Assembly: GCF_000576595.1 (NCBI RefSeq)
Contig: NZ_AWSA01000033.1
Location: 1-52,752 of the forward strand
DNA: 52,752 bases
Direction: 5' to 3'
Source of the DNA: Intrasporangium oryzae NRRL B-24470
GTDB lineage: Bacteria; Actinomycetota; Actinomycetes; Actinomycetales; Dermatophilaceae
Shown here one piece after another: positions 17,685 through 25,828 of the stretch; the first letter of the stretch is position 1, and each line of letters begins with the position of its first letter. The notes under the pieces were generated by a model, which saw only the letters and a program-made list of their open reading frames with translations, was not told the origin of the DNA and ran no database searches. The position numbers and the translations under genes are program-made.

Positions 17685-18656
17685 TCACGCCACGTTGCTG
17701 ACCCCGTCGCGGCTCGGGACGGGCCAGGGAGCGGGGGCCTCGCCCCCGTGCAGGCTCGCCTCGACGGGGAGCCGGTCGACGAACCGCGCGATGGCGCCCC
17801 CGACGGCGCGGTCGGCGAGAACCCTGCGGTGGCCGAGACCGGCGGTCGAGTAGAGCTCGGCGCCCGGCCAGGCGGCGACGAGGGCGGCCGAGGCCGCGTG
17901 CTCGAGGTCGCGGTCGAGCAGGTCGTGCACGACCAGGAGGGCGGGTCGCTCGTGGGGGTCGAGGAGAGCGGGCAGCACGAGGTCGTCGACGGCATACCCG
18001 GTCCGCCTCAGGGAGCGCTCGGCGAGCCGGCGCTCGGTGCGGGCGCCGAAGCCGAGCTCCGTCCGGAAGCGGGCGAGCAGGTCGGGCACGCTCACGACGG
18101 GCGCCACCAGGACCAGTCGCTCGGCGGCGACCCAGCCGTCCCGCAGGGCGAGGACCGCACCGAGCGCGCCGAGCGAGTGCGCCACGACGGCCCGGGCCGG
18201 CCCGAAACGCGCGGCGACGGCGTCGAGCGACCTCCCCAGCTCGGCGGCATCGCTCGAGGTCGGCCCGTTGACGCCCGGGTCGGACGCGCCGTGGCTGAGG
18301 GCGTCGAACGCCACCACCCTGAGGCCGCGGTCGAGCAACGGTGCGACGAGCGGGACGAGCTGCTCGGCACTGCCGGCGCGGCCGTGGACGAGGTAGACCA
18401 CCGGGCCCTCACCCCAGACCCAGCCGCGGATGGTCCGCCCGCGCAGCGTGACCGCGAAGGGCGCGCCGAGGAGCTCCCTGATCGTGGGCAGCCTGTCGCC
18501 GAGTCCCGTGGTGGCGGGAGCCCGGCCGGGGAGGCGGAACCAGACTCGTTCGGCCAGGCGCGCCCCGACGGACGGCGCGAGGCGCTCGAGGCTTCCGAAG
18601 CCGAGTCGCGTAAACGACCGAACGATCGTGCTTTTCTGGACCGAGAACTGAACCAT
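17685..18656 (-). CDS. Alpha/beta-fold hydrolase
   Basis: A 323-aa alpha/beta hydrolase. The oxyanion motif is VVYLVHGRAG, the nucleophile elbow AHSLGALG (Ser), the acid probably in PALLVVHDLLDRD (Asp) and the base in STAGLGHRRVL (His), so the triad appears complete. Strand order and spacing suggest an esterase, lactonase or dienelactone-type enzyme. ATG 18656 has AGGAGAGG 8 nt upstream. Codons ~7-14 (QKSTIVRS) are encoded by a perfect inverted copy of the 24-bp sequence in front of the upstream tetR gene. It lies 40 nt downstream of tetR on the same strand and is probably its target. Confidence 0.85.
   Translation of the reverse strand: MVQFSVQKSTIVRSFTRLGFGSLERLAPSVGARLAERVWFRLPGRAPATTGLGDRLPTIRELLGAPFAVTLRGRTIRGWVWGEGPVVYLVHGRAGSAEQLVPLVAPLLDRGLRVVAFDALSHGASDPGVNGPTSSDAAELGRSLDAVAARFGPARAVVAHSLGALGAVLALRDGWVAAERLVLVAPVVSVPDLLARFRTELGFGARTERRLAERSLRRTGYAVDDLVLPALLDPHERPALLVVHDLLDRDLEHAASAALVAAWPGAELYSTAGLGHRRVLADRAVGGAIARFVDRLPVEASLHGGEAPAPWPVPSRDGVSNVA
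18614..18637 (-). promoter_or_regulatory. TetR-type operator copy inside the hydrolase 5' coding region
   Basis: A 24-bp sequence, exactly repeated in inverted orientation at 19375-19398. Its core, ACGACCGAACGATCGT, is a near-palindrome; the flank CTTTTCT is asymmetric but also conserved. Confidence 0.55.
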
Positions 18657-18696
18657 TGACGTGACCTCTCCTGGTGGTGCCGAGCCCGGCCGGGCG

Positions 18697-19368
18697 TCAG
18701 GCGGTGGGAGCCGCGGCGGCGGCGCTGGATGACGGGGTGGACGTGAGCGCACCGACGGCCGGAGCAAGGGCCGGGGCGCCGACCACACGGCAGTCCGCGA
18801 GGAGCCGCTCGAAGGCCCGGCGAGCACGCTCGGCGGCCGCGTCGTCGCGCATGAGGCGCTTCGCGTGGTGGTGCGCGAGGATGATCCCCTCGAGCTCGTA
18901 GGCGAACTGTGCGGGGTCGACGTCGGGGCGGAAGTGCCCCTCCGTGATCGCGGTCCCGACGACGAGGCTGATGGACTCGAGCTTGTCGCGCTCGGCCCGG
19001 AGGAGCTCGTCACGGACGGCCCCCTCCTGGTCGTCGAACTCGCTCGCCGCGTTGACGAAGATGCACCCCCCGCCGTAGCCCTCGGACTGCCACGCGATCC
19101 AGTGGTCGAAGAACGCGCGGAGACGGGGCTCGCCCCGGGGGGCCTTGATGGCGGGGCGCAGGACGACGTCGCCGAAACGGTCACGGGCGCGCCGGAGGAC
19201 CTCGACCTGGAGGGCCTCCTTGGAGTCGAAGTGGGCGTAGAGGCCGCTCTTGGACAGCTTCGTCGCCGCGGCGAGCGTCCCGATCGTCAGGCCGCCCAGC
19301 CCGACGAGGGATGCCAGCTCGGCCGCCTCGTCGAGGATCGCGGACTTCGTCTGCTCGCCCTTGTTCAT
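18697..19368 (-). CDS. TetR/AcrR-family transcriptional repressor
   Basis: A 223-aa TetR protein. The N-terminal HTH (residues ~1-50) reads KSAILDEAAELASLVGLGGL, then TIGTLAAATKLSKSGLYAHF and DSKEALQVEVL, the classic TetR recognition helix. The C-terminal ligand domain is helical (FFDHWIAWQSEGYGGGCIF) and ends in an Ala/Ser-rich tail. A near-palindromic operator overlaps its own promoter (19375-19398), indicating autoregulation; a second copy is inside the downstream alpha/beta hydrolase gene. The ligand is unknown, perhaps a lipophilic ester or drug. Confidence 0.93.
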   Translation of the reverse strand: MNKGEQTKSAILDEAAELASLVGLGGLTIGTLAAATKLSKSGLYAHFDSKEALQVEVLRRARDRFGDVVLRPAIKAPRGEPRLRAFFDHWIAWQSEGYGGGCIFVNAASEFDDQEGAVRDELLRAERDKLESISLVVGTAITEGHFRPDVDPAQFAYELEGIILAHHHAKRLMRDDAAAERARRAFERLLADCRVVGAPALAPAVGALTSTPSSSAAAAAPTA

Positions 19369-19374
19369 GACACT

Positions 19375-19398
19375 AGAAAAGCACGATCGTTCGGTCGT
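19375..19398 (-). promoter_or_regulatory. TetR-type operator upstream of tetR
   Basis: Near-palindrome CACGATCGTTCGGTCGTG within a 24-bp block that starts 6 nt before the tetR ATG. It is identical, in inverted orientation, to 18614-18637. Confidence 0.65.
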
Positions 19399-19413
19399 GA
19401 CAAGAGGTCACGA

Positions 19414-19965
19414 TCACCCTTCGTCAGGAGCCGGGGGGATCTCCGCTCCCGTGGCGCCCGCCTGCCAGGCCCGCACCGTGTCGCGCCACACCGCGACGCT
19501 GTCGGGCATGAGGGTCTCCGGGTCGTCGTCGATGCGGCGGACCAGCTCGTCGAGGGTCACCCAGTCGCCCCATGCGACCTCCTCCGGCTGCCAGCGGATC
19601 AGGCCGTCCCACGTCGCGCAGAACCGGAAGGCGCGGTAGCGCGTCGCGTCGTCCGCGTAGTCGGCGACACCGAAGGACACGAGCGGGACACCCTCGATGC
19701 CGAGCTCCTCCGCGAGCTCGCGGACCGCACCGACGTCGGGCTCCTCCCCCGCCAGCACGACACCGCCGGCGGTGAAGTCGAGCAGGCCCGGGTAGACGTC
19801 CTTGGTCGAGGTCCGCCGGTGCAGGTAGACCCGCCCGCCGGAGTCGCGCACGACGATCGAGGAGGCTGCGTGGCGCAGGTTCTGGGCGCGCATGACCGAA
19901 CGCTGAACCGCGCCGCACTCCCGCCCCGCGTCGTCGTAGAGAGCCACCAGCTCCTCCGCTGCCAC
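19414..19965 (-). CDS. Nudix hydrolase
   Basis: A 183-aa Nudix-fold protein. The Nudix box is complete: G-x5-E-x7-REL-x2-ELG in GGVVLAGEEPDVGAVRELAE followed by ELGI, supplying the Mg-binding glutamates. The start AAEELVALYDDAGRECG and the SIVVRDSGGRVYLHRRT strand resemble the YfcD/IPP-isomerase-like branch of the superfamily, so a diphosphate-containing substrate is likely but not identified. It is the last gene of a probable operon with the WS/DGAT-like acyltransferase and DUF6912 genes (9-nt gap). Confidence 0.9.
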   Translation of the reverse strand: MAAEELVALYDDAGRECGAVQRSVMRAQNLRHAASSIVVRDSGGRVYLHRRTSTKDVYPGLLDFTAGGVVLAGEEPDVGAVRELAEELGIEGVPLVSFGVADYADDATRYRAFRFCATWDGLIRWQPEEVAWGDWVTLDELVRRIDDDPETLMPDSVAVWRDTVRAWQAGATGAEIPPAPDEG

Positions 19966-19974
19966 TGCCGGACC

Positions 19975-20418
19975 TCAGCCGAAGAACGCGCGCACGTCGT
20001 CGAGCTCGGTGACGTCGTACCAGAGCAGCTCGTCCGCCTCGTCGTCGACGGCCCCGGCCGACACCGCGTCGTCGATGTGGAAGGAGGCGACCCGCGCGAG
20101 CGGCAGGGGGACCGTCAGGGCGACCATCGAGACGGTCCGGCCGTCGCGCGGTGCGACCCAGCTCGCGTCGGCGTCGGCCGCCGCGACGACCCGGCGGTCG
20201 CCGGGTGCCGAGCGAAGCGCCCCGGCCGCAGCCACGGCGTCGCTGAAGGCGGCGTACTCGAGGTCCTCGACGTCGAGGCCGGGCGCGCTGGCCTCGAGAC
20301 CCCGGGTCACGGCATACGCGACCCGGGGCGTGCCCGGCCCGGCCGGGAGGGCACCCGCGGTGCCCAGCTCCTCGAGGTCAGGACGACCGAGCGGCACGTA
20401 GACGCGGACGACCGGCAT
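19975..20418 (-). CDS. DUF6912-like conserved protein
   Basis: A 147-aa soluble protein beginning MPVVRVYVPLGRPDLEELG. This looks like the actinobacterial family labelled DUF6912 (assignment from memory). It has alternating strands and helices, no Cys and no membrane segment. Function unknown. The ATG overlaps the TGA of the acyltransferase (ATGA at 20417-20420), so it is translationally coupled. Confidence 0.75.
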   Translation of the reverse strand: MPVVRVYVPLGRPDLEELGTAGALPAGPGTPRVAYAVTRGLEASAPGLDVEDLEYAAFSDAVAAAGALRSAPGDRRVVAAADADASWVAPRDGRTVSMVALTVPLPLARVASFHIDDAVSAGAVDDEADELLWYDVTELDDVRAFFG

Positions 20419-21851
20419 CAGGACTCCCTCCCGCTCGACAGCTCGGCGAGCGACTCGACGATCGACTGGCCGAGGTCCCCGACGTCCGGCATCGCGTCGC
20501 GGTCGGCGTTGAGGCCGTAGTAGACGCCCCCGTTGTACGACGTGATCCCGATCGAGAGCGCCTGCCCCTTGGCGAGCGGCGTCACGGGATACGTCGAGAC
20601 CATCTCGGCGTCACCGGCGTAGAGGGGGGTCTGCGGTCCGGGGACGTTGGTGATCATGACGTTGTAGAGCCGCCTCGACATCGCCGACCCGAGCCGGGCG
20701 CCGAGCGCGTGGAGGGTCGGCGGCGCGAACCCGGCGAGGTTGGCCAGAGACGTCGCCCCGACCGCCTGCCCGCCCTCCATCTGCTGGCGCATCGCGAACG
20801 CGATCTGGTGCAGGCGCATCGACGCCCCGGGCTCCCCGACGGGAAGGTTGACGACGCACGCCATGACCTGGTTGGCGTACATCCCGGACGGGTCGTCGCC
20901 ATAGATGCTCACCGGGACCATCGCGCGCACGACCGTGCCGCTGCTGACCGGCTCGCCCCGGCCGAGGAGCCAGGTTCGGAACCCGCCGGCGATCGTCGCG
21001 AGGACGACGTCGTTGATCGTCACGTCCTCGGCGTAGGCGCCCCGGGCGAGACGCTTGCGCACGATGCGGTAGTCGTCGAGGTCGGTCGCGACCATGACCC
21101 AGCGACGGGCCGAGCCGATCTCGGCGTTGAGCGGCGAGGATGGAGCCGGGCGCGCCGCCGTGCGCGCCACGGTCGACAGGAAGGCCCCGGCCGACTCGAG
21201 GGCGCGGACGCCGACGTTGACCGCGTCGTTGACGCCGCCCCGCACGAGGTCGACGACCTGGGTGGGACGCCGGACGGCATCGACGAGGGCCTCGGTGACG
21301 AGCTCGACCGACGACGGCGCACGGCTCGGCTCCCAGCGGACCGGGAGGTCGGGCGAGCTCTCGTCGGGGGCCGGCTCGGGGACCGAGTCGACGATGACGT
21401 GGGCGATGTCGAGGGCGTTGACGCCGTCGATGAGCGCCTGGTGGGTCTTGGTCACGATGGCGAAGCGGCCGCCCTGGAGACCCTCGACGAGATAGACCTC
21501 CCAGAGCGGCCGCGTCCGGTCGAGCCGGCGCGGCTGGACCCTGGCGACGAAGTCCTGGAGCTGGCGGTCGCTCCCCGGCCGCGGCAGGGCGGCGCGCCGG
21601 ACGTGGTAGCTCATGTCGAAGCCCTCGTCGTCGACCCAGACCGGGTTGCCGATGCGCCCGGGGACGTCGCGAACCTTCTGCCGGAACCGTGGGATGGCGC
21701 TCAGGCGGTTCTCGATGATGGTGACGAGCTGGTCGTAGTCGAAGCCGCTGTCGAGCGGCTCGAAGACCATGACCGACCCGATGTGCATCGCCGTCGTCGA
21801 CTCCTCGAGGTAGAGGAACGACGCGTCGAGGGAGGTGAGCCGGTCGGACAT
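20418..21851 (-). CDS. Wax ester synthase/diacylglycerol acyltransferase-family O-acyltransferase
   Basis: A 477-aa WS/DGAT protein that would transfer acyl groups from acyl-CoA to diacylglycerol or alcohols, making storage lipid at the membrane. The start MSDRLTSLDASFLYLEESTTAMHIGS and the late motif NVMITNVPGPQTPLY are family signatures. The catalytic motif HHxxxDG reads HQALIDG (nt ~21425-21443): the second His, thought to be catalytic, is Gln. I believe a subset of actinobacterial members share this, so it may be a subfamily trait. It heads the operon with DUF6912 and Nudix genes and is divergent from the lipoprotein at 21892. Confidence 0.9.
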   Translation of the reverse strand: MSDRLTSLDASFLYLEESTTAMHIGSVMVFEPLDSGFDYDQLVTIIENRLSAIPRFRQKVRDVPGRIGNPVWVDDEGFDMSYHVRRAALPRPGSDRQLQDFVARVQPRRLDRTRPLWEVYLVEGLQGGRFAIVTKTHQALIDGVNALDIAHVIVDSVPEPAPDESSPDLPVRWEPSRAPSSVELVTEALVDAVRRPTQVVDLVRGGVNDAVNVGVRALESAGAFLSTVARTAARPAPSSPLNAEIGSARRWVMVATDLDDYRIVRKRLARGAYAEDVTINDVVLATIAGGFRTWLLGRGEPVSSGTVVRAMVPVSIYGDDPSGMYANQVMACVVNLPVGEPGASMRLHQIAFAMRQQMEGGQAVGATSLANLAGFAPPTLHALGARLGSAMSRRLYNVMITNVPGPQTPLYAGDAEMVSTYPVTPLAKGQALSIGITSYNGGVYYGLNADRDAMPDVGDLGQSIVESLAELSSGRES

Positions 21852-21878
21852 GCTCACACTCTGCCAGAACGCTCCCCC

Positions 21879-21884
21879 TAGGAT
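21879..21884 (+). promoter_or_regulatory. -10 element, leaderless promoter
   Basis: TAGGAT 7 nt before ATG 21892. Confidence 0.5.
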
Positions 21885-21891
21885 CGCAGCC

Positions 21892-22296
21892 ATGCGCCTC
21901 CTCCGAGTCCTGCCGTATGCCGCATGCCTCCTCGCGCTGTCCGGTGCCGCCGCGTGCGGGGCCGGAGATACCCCGTCGGGGCCCGGCGCGGGTGGCGCCG
22001 TGAGCTCCACGGGTGGCGCGGGCACGACCGCAGCGAGCCGGCGTCTCGAGGTGACGATCTCGGGCACGACCGTGACCCCGGCACCCGCGCAGGTCGAGCT
22101 CGGGATCGGCCAGACGCTCGAGCTCGTCGTGACGAGCGACCACGACGACGAGCTGCACGTCCACGGCTTCGAGGTCGAGGCCCCGCTCAAGGCCGGGACC
22201 CCGACGACCGTGCGGCTGACCGGCACCACGGCCGGCCTCTACGAGGTCGAGACACACGACCCCGCCCTGACGCTGCTGACCGTCGCGGTCCGCTGA
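21892..22296 (+). CDS. Cupredoxin-like lipoprotein
   Basis: A 134-aa exported protein. The N terminus RLLRVLPYAACLLALSGAAAC is a lipoprotein-type signal with Cys22 as probable lipidation site (the lipobox AAAC is weak). A Gly/Ser/Thr linker is followed by a ~85-residue beta domain: LEVTISGTTVTPAPAQVELG, then SDHDDELHVHGFEVE and TTAGLYEVETHD. Its His residues and strand pattern resemble EfeO-type cupredoxin-like domains, but no Cys copper ligand is present. It lies 4 nt upstream of a polytopic membrane protein, so the pair is a likely operon and functional unit. Its ATG carries a leaderless -10. Confidence 0.8.
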   Translation: MRLLRVLPYAACLLALSGAAACGAGDTPSGPGAGGAVSSTGGAGTTAASRRLEVTISGTTVTPAPAQVELGIGQTLELVVTSDHDDELHVHGFEVEAPLKAGTPTTVRLTGTTAGLYEVETHDPALTLLTVAVR

Positions 22297-22300
22297 GCCG

Positions 22301-23671
22301 ATGACCGACCCGACGAGCCTGACGACGGTGCTGCTGGCGCCCCACAGCGTCCACGCCCTCGTCCCCGCGCACGGTGTGGGCAGCCGCAGCGACCTGCCGC
22401 TCCCCTTCACCGCACTGGTCATCGGAGCGCTCGCCGCCCTGCTCATCTCGTTCCTCGCGATCGGCTTCCTGTGGCGCGAGCCGCGGCTGCGTCCGAGCGA
22501 CGGCATCCTCCTGCCCGACGCGCTCGCCCGGGCCCTCGACTCCCGCTGGCTCCGCGGTCTGGCTCGGGCGGTCACGGCCGTCATCGTCCTCTGGACCCTC
22601 GTGGCCCTCGTGGCCGGTCCGGACTCGGCGAGGAACCCCGTCCCGAGTGTCATCTACGTGTGGTTCTGGGTCGGGCTGGCCTTCGGATCGATGCTCTTCG
22701 GCCCGATCTGGCGTGTCGTCAACCCGCTCCGGGCCCTCCATGCCGGGCTGCTCCGCCTGGCACGGGTCTCGCCCGACCTCGTGGCCCTGCAGTACCGGGC
22801 CGGCCTCTGGCCCGCCGCCCTCGGCCTGGGCGCCTTCACCTGGGTCGAGCTCATCGCCGAGGACAACACGAGCCTGCCGTTCCTCCGGCTCCTCGTCGGT
22901 GCCTTCGTCGCGATCTCCCTCCTCGGCTCGGCCCTCTTCGGCCGCGTGTGGTTCGACGAGGCTGACCCGTTCGAGGTGTGGTCGCGGCTGCTCGGCCTGC
23001 TCTCACCCCTGGGCCGGCGCGACGACGGCCGCTGGGGGCTGCGCACCCCGCTCCACGGTGTCAACACCCTCCGTGGCCAGCGGGGGCTCGTGGCCACCGT
23101 CGCCGTCATGCTGGGCAGCACGGCATACGACGGCTTCTCGGCCAACCTCTCGTGGGCGACGTTCGTGCAGACCTCGCCGCTCCCGGCGACCCTGCTCAAG
23201 ACGGTGACGCTCGTCGGCTTCTTCGCCGCGGTCGCGGTCACGCTGTGGCTCGCGGCGCTCGTCTCGATGCGGCTCGCGGACCGGCCCGTCAGGGACTCGT
23301 TCGACTTCGTCAGCGACATCGCGCCCTCGCTCATCCCCATCGCGGCCGGGTATCTCGTCGCGCACTACTGGTCCCTCTGGGTCTACCAGGGGCAGCTCGC
23401 CTGGACCCTCATGACCGACCCGCTCGGCACGGGCGCCGACCTGCTCGGCACCGCCGGGCTCACCCCCGACGACGCGCTCATCCAGCCGACCCTCGTCGCG
23501 ACGATCCAGGCGGTCAGCATCGTCGTCGGGCACCTGCTCGGCGTCGTCGCCGCCCATGAGCGCGCGGTCACCGTGCTCGACCGTCGCTCCGCCGTGATCG
23601 GCCAGATCCCGCTCATGGTCGTCATGGTCTTCTACACCGTGAGCGGGTTGACGATCCTCTTCGCGCCCTGA
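22301..23671 (+). CDS. Polytopic membrane protein paired with the cupredoxin-like lipoprotein
   Basis: A 456-aa integral membrane protein with about ten hydrophobic segments, for example FTALVIGALAALLISFLAIG, AVTAVIVLWTLVALVAG, VIYVWFWVGLAFGSMLFG and FAAVAVTLWLAALVSM. The N-terminal external motif AHGVGSRSDLPLP and the intracellular NPLRALHAGL loop are distinctive. From memory, homologues carry the doubtful label fenitrothion hydrolase (Fed-like); nothing in the sequence shows hydrolase residues. A transporter or oxidoreductase-membrane role with the preceding lipoprotein is inference. It converges with the CpaE-like gene (15-nt gap). Confidence 0.75.
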   Translation: MTDPTSLTTVLLAPHSVHALVPAHGVGSRSDLPLPFTALVIGALAALLISFLAIGFLWREPRLRPSDGILLPDALARALDSRWLRGLARAVTAVIVLWTLVALVAGPDSARNPVPSVIYVWFWVGLAFGSMLFGPIWRVVNPLRALHAGLLRLARVSPDLVALQYRAGLWPAALGLGAFTWVELIAEDNTSLPFLRLLVGAFVAISLLGSALFGRVWFDEADPFEVWSRLLGLLSPLGRRDDGRWGLRTPLHGVNTLRGQRGLVATVAVMLGSTAYDGFSANLSWATFVQTSPLPATLLKTVTLVGFFAAVAVTLWLAALVSMRLADRPVRDSFDFVSDIAPSLIPIAAGYLVAHYWSLWVYQGQLAWTLMTDPLGTGADLLGTAGLTPDDALIQPTLVATIQAVSIVVGHLLGVVAAHERAVTVLDRRSAVIGQIPLMVVMVFYTVSGLTILFAP

Positions 23672-23686
23672 GGACGAGCCGAGGCG

Positions 23687-25045
23687 TCATCCTGCAGCCG
23701 GCACCCCCGCGGTCCGCCGCCAGCGCCGCCGTCGCACCCCGGCGCGACTCCGCGTCCAGGGCACGACCGCGTCTGCGAGGTCGGTGACGGCCCGACGGAG
23801 CGCCGAGTCCGGCGCCTGCTCGACGACCGACCGGCCGGCCAGGAGCGCCGCGTCGGTGGTCGAGGGGTCGTCGGGCAGGAAGCGCACCGCCTCGAGCCCC
23901 GCGAAACGCAGCAGGGAGTCGGCGATCCGCTCCTCGGGCCGCGAGCCGACGGCCGCGCTCCGGACGCGGTTGACGACGACGACCGGCTCGGGCGACGGGA
24001 CGGTGCCGAGCTCCTGCAGGCCGCGGACGAACCGCTGGAGCGCGACGGGATCGGCACCGCCGACGGCGACGACGACGTCGGCCGTCGCGAGCGCCGTGAG
24101 CGTCGCCTCGTTGCGGCGCGGAGCCGCGGTGTCATAGCTCAGCTCCTCGTCGTCCTCGAGGCAGAAGCCGCAGTCGACGACGACCACGGGTGCGAGGACT
24201 CGTGCGAGCTCGATGACGCGTTCGAGGGCCGCGCCCCGCACCTCGGGCCACCGGTCGGCCCGGGGCAGGCCGGTGACGACGCGAAGGTGCGACGCGGCAT
24301 ACGGCGCGATCCGCGACAGGGACGGGAGGTCGAGGCCGCCGTGGTCGGCGGCCCGGCACGCGGCCGCGATCCCAGGCGCCTCGTCGAGCAGTCCGAGGAC
24401 CTGGGCCACGGAGCCGCCGTAGGTGTCGGCGTCGACCAGGACGACCTCGGTCCCGCGTGAGGCCACCTCGACGGCGAGGTTGGTCGCGACGGTGGTGCGC
24501 CCGGGCGCCCCGGTGGGGCCCCACACCGCGACGACCCGCGACCGCGGCGCGTCGTCGCCGTGGACCGGAGCGCGGTCGGCGCCGGCGGGAAGCCAGCCGG
24601 GCTCGTCGGGCGACCGGGGCCCGACGGACGACCCGGGGTCAGCCACGCTCCCGGGCAGTGCCGTCGTGGCCTCGTCGAGACCGTCGGGCCACCCGCCGGT
24701 GCTCTCGTCGTCGAGGGCGGCGCCGATCCGGTCGGGATCGGCGTCCATCGGCAGGACGAGCGCGACGGCGAGCTGGCGAAGCCGGCGCTCGGCGGCCTCG
24801 TCGTCGGGCGGGACGAGCCCCACGACGCGCAGCCCCTGCTCCCGGACCCGGCGCACGACGCTGAGGTCGAGCCCCCGCAGGTCGTGGGACACGACGGCGA
24901 CCTGCCCGATCCCGGCCTCGGCGACGGAGACCAGCTCGGCGACGTCGGCGCACCGGCGGGCGATCGTCACTCCCCGCACCCGTTCGAGCGCGGTCGCGAC
25001 CAAGGACTCCCACTGGGGACTGAGCCCCGTGACCACCTCCGTCAC
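23687..25045 (-). CDS. CpaE-like MinD/ParA-family ATPase with altered Walker A
   Basis: A 452-aa protein. Residues ~1-110 are a receiver-like pseudo-domain (VTIARRCADVAELVSVAEAG, then VVSHDLRGLDLSVVRRVRE), a charged linker follows, and then a MinD/ParA-like P-loop domain. The deviant Walker A reads WGPTGAPGRTTVATNLA: the signature Lys is absent and the phosphate-binding Lys is Arg (GRT). The Mg Asp is in VVLVDADTYGGS, and the Walker B-like strand is PVVVVDCGF. CpaE proteins act with Tad/Flp pilus assembly. Here only the SAF/CpaB-like gene is adjacent (GTGA overlap); no pilin or CpaF is in the window. Confidence 0.82.
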   Translation of the reverse strand: MTEVVTGLSPQWESLVATALERVRGVTIARRCADVAELVSVAEAGIGQVAVVSHDLRGLDLSVVRRVREQGLRVVGLVPPDDEAAERRLRQLAVALVLPMDADPDRIGAALDDESTGGWPDGLDEATTALPGSVADPGSSVGPRSPDEPGWLPAGADRAPVHGDDAPRSRVVAVWGPTGAPGRTTVATNLAVEVASRGTEVVLVDADTYGGSVAQVLGLLDEAPGIAAACRAADHGGLDLPSLSRIAPYAASHLRVVTGLPRADRWPEVRGAALERVIELARVLAPVVVVDCGFCLEDDEELSYDTAAPRRNEATLTALATADVVVAVGGADPVALQRFVRGLQELGTVPSPEPVVVVNRVRSAAVGSRPEERIADSLLRFAGLEAVRFLPDDPSTTDAALLAGRSVVEQAPDSALRRAVTDLADAVVPWTRSRAGVRRRRWRRTAGVPAAG

Positions 25046-25704
25046 GAGGCACCGTCCGTCGCGGTGCCGGGCACCGGGACGAGCGTCACCTTGGCCTCCG
25101 CGTCGACGGCCTCGACGAGGGCCTGGACCTTCCCCGCGGGGACGTACACCTGGACGGAGGTCGTCGCGGTGCCGCCGAGGCTGCCGCCCCTGGTCTGCAC
25201 CGCCGCCACGGCGGCTCCCGCAAGCAGCTTGCGGGTCACCGGGTCGGCGTCGTCCAGACCCGAGCCGGTCTTGGGGGTGACGTAGACGTCGACCCGGCTG
25301 CCCCGGACGAGCCCTGCCGTCGACCCGGTGTCGGAGCGCACGGTGACCCGCTGCACCCGGACGGCGTCGGGCGCGCCGACCGCGGAGCGGGGGACGAGCT
25401 CGCCCGCTCTGACGTCGCGCAGGAGGTAGCTGCCCTCCGGTGCGGGCGCGTCGGCGGGCAGGTAGGCCACGACCCCCTCCCCGAGCCGGACGTCGACCCG
25501 GGTGAAGGACGACGCCGTGACCCGGTCACCCGCGACGAGGTCATCGGCTGCCACGTAGACCGGAGTGCGGTCGTCGGCGCTCGCCACCGCCTTGGCACCG
25601 AGCGTGGCGGAGAGCAGCACGAGGAGGATGCCGACGACGAGTCGGCTGTCCCTCCAGGACGGTCGTTGCAGGCGTTTCGCGGCAGGCCTGGCCAGCTCGG
25701 TCAC
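25042..25704 (-). CDS. SAF-domain (CpaB/RcpC-like) membrane-anchored protein
   Basis: A 220-aa protein. The N-terminal anchor is LVVGILLVLLSATLGAKAVA (residues ~22-41), followed by an extracytoplasmic SAF domain, VYVAADDLVAGDRVTASSF, with LLRDVRAGELVPRSAV. A second beta-rich part (SRVDVYVTPKTGSG...) ends in VQVYVPAGKVQALVEAVDAE. CpaB homologues are periplasmic parts of Tad pilus systems; SAF domains also occur in sugar-binding proteins. The stop overlaps the CpaE-like start, and its promoter region faces the small HTH gene. Confidence 0.82.
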   Translation of the reverse strand: MTELARPAAKRLQRPSWRDSRLVVGILLVLLSATLGAKAVASADDRTPVYVAADDLVAGDRVTASSFTRVDVRLGEGVVAYLPADAPAPEGSYLLRDVRAGELVPRSAVGAPDAVRVQRVTVRSDTGSTAGLVRGSRVDVYVTPKTGSGLDDADPVTRKLLAGAAVAAVQTRGGSLGGTATTSVQVYVPAGKVQALVEAVDAEAKVTLVPVPGTATDGAS

Positions 25705-25828
25705 CGAGCATCTCCCCCTGTGTGGTCGCTGTGAGTCATCTCTGAAGCGGCGACACCCGAGCCCGTCGGAGGCCGCGCGGGCTCATCCTGCCGCACTTGG
25801 ACGCGGACCGCCTCACCAAGACCCAGCC

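Noticed and set aside
18614-19398. Insertion sequence with 24-bp terminal inverted repeats
   Set aside because: The only gene inside is a tetR, there is no transposase, and no target-site duplication is visible next to the arms. Duplicate operators explain it more simply.
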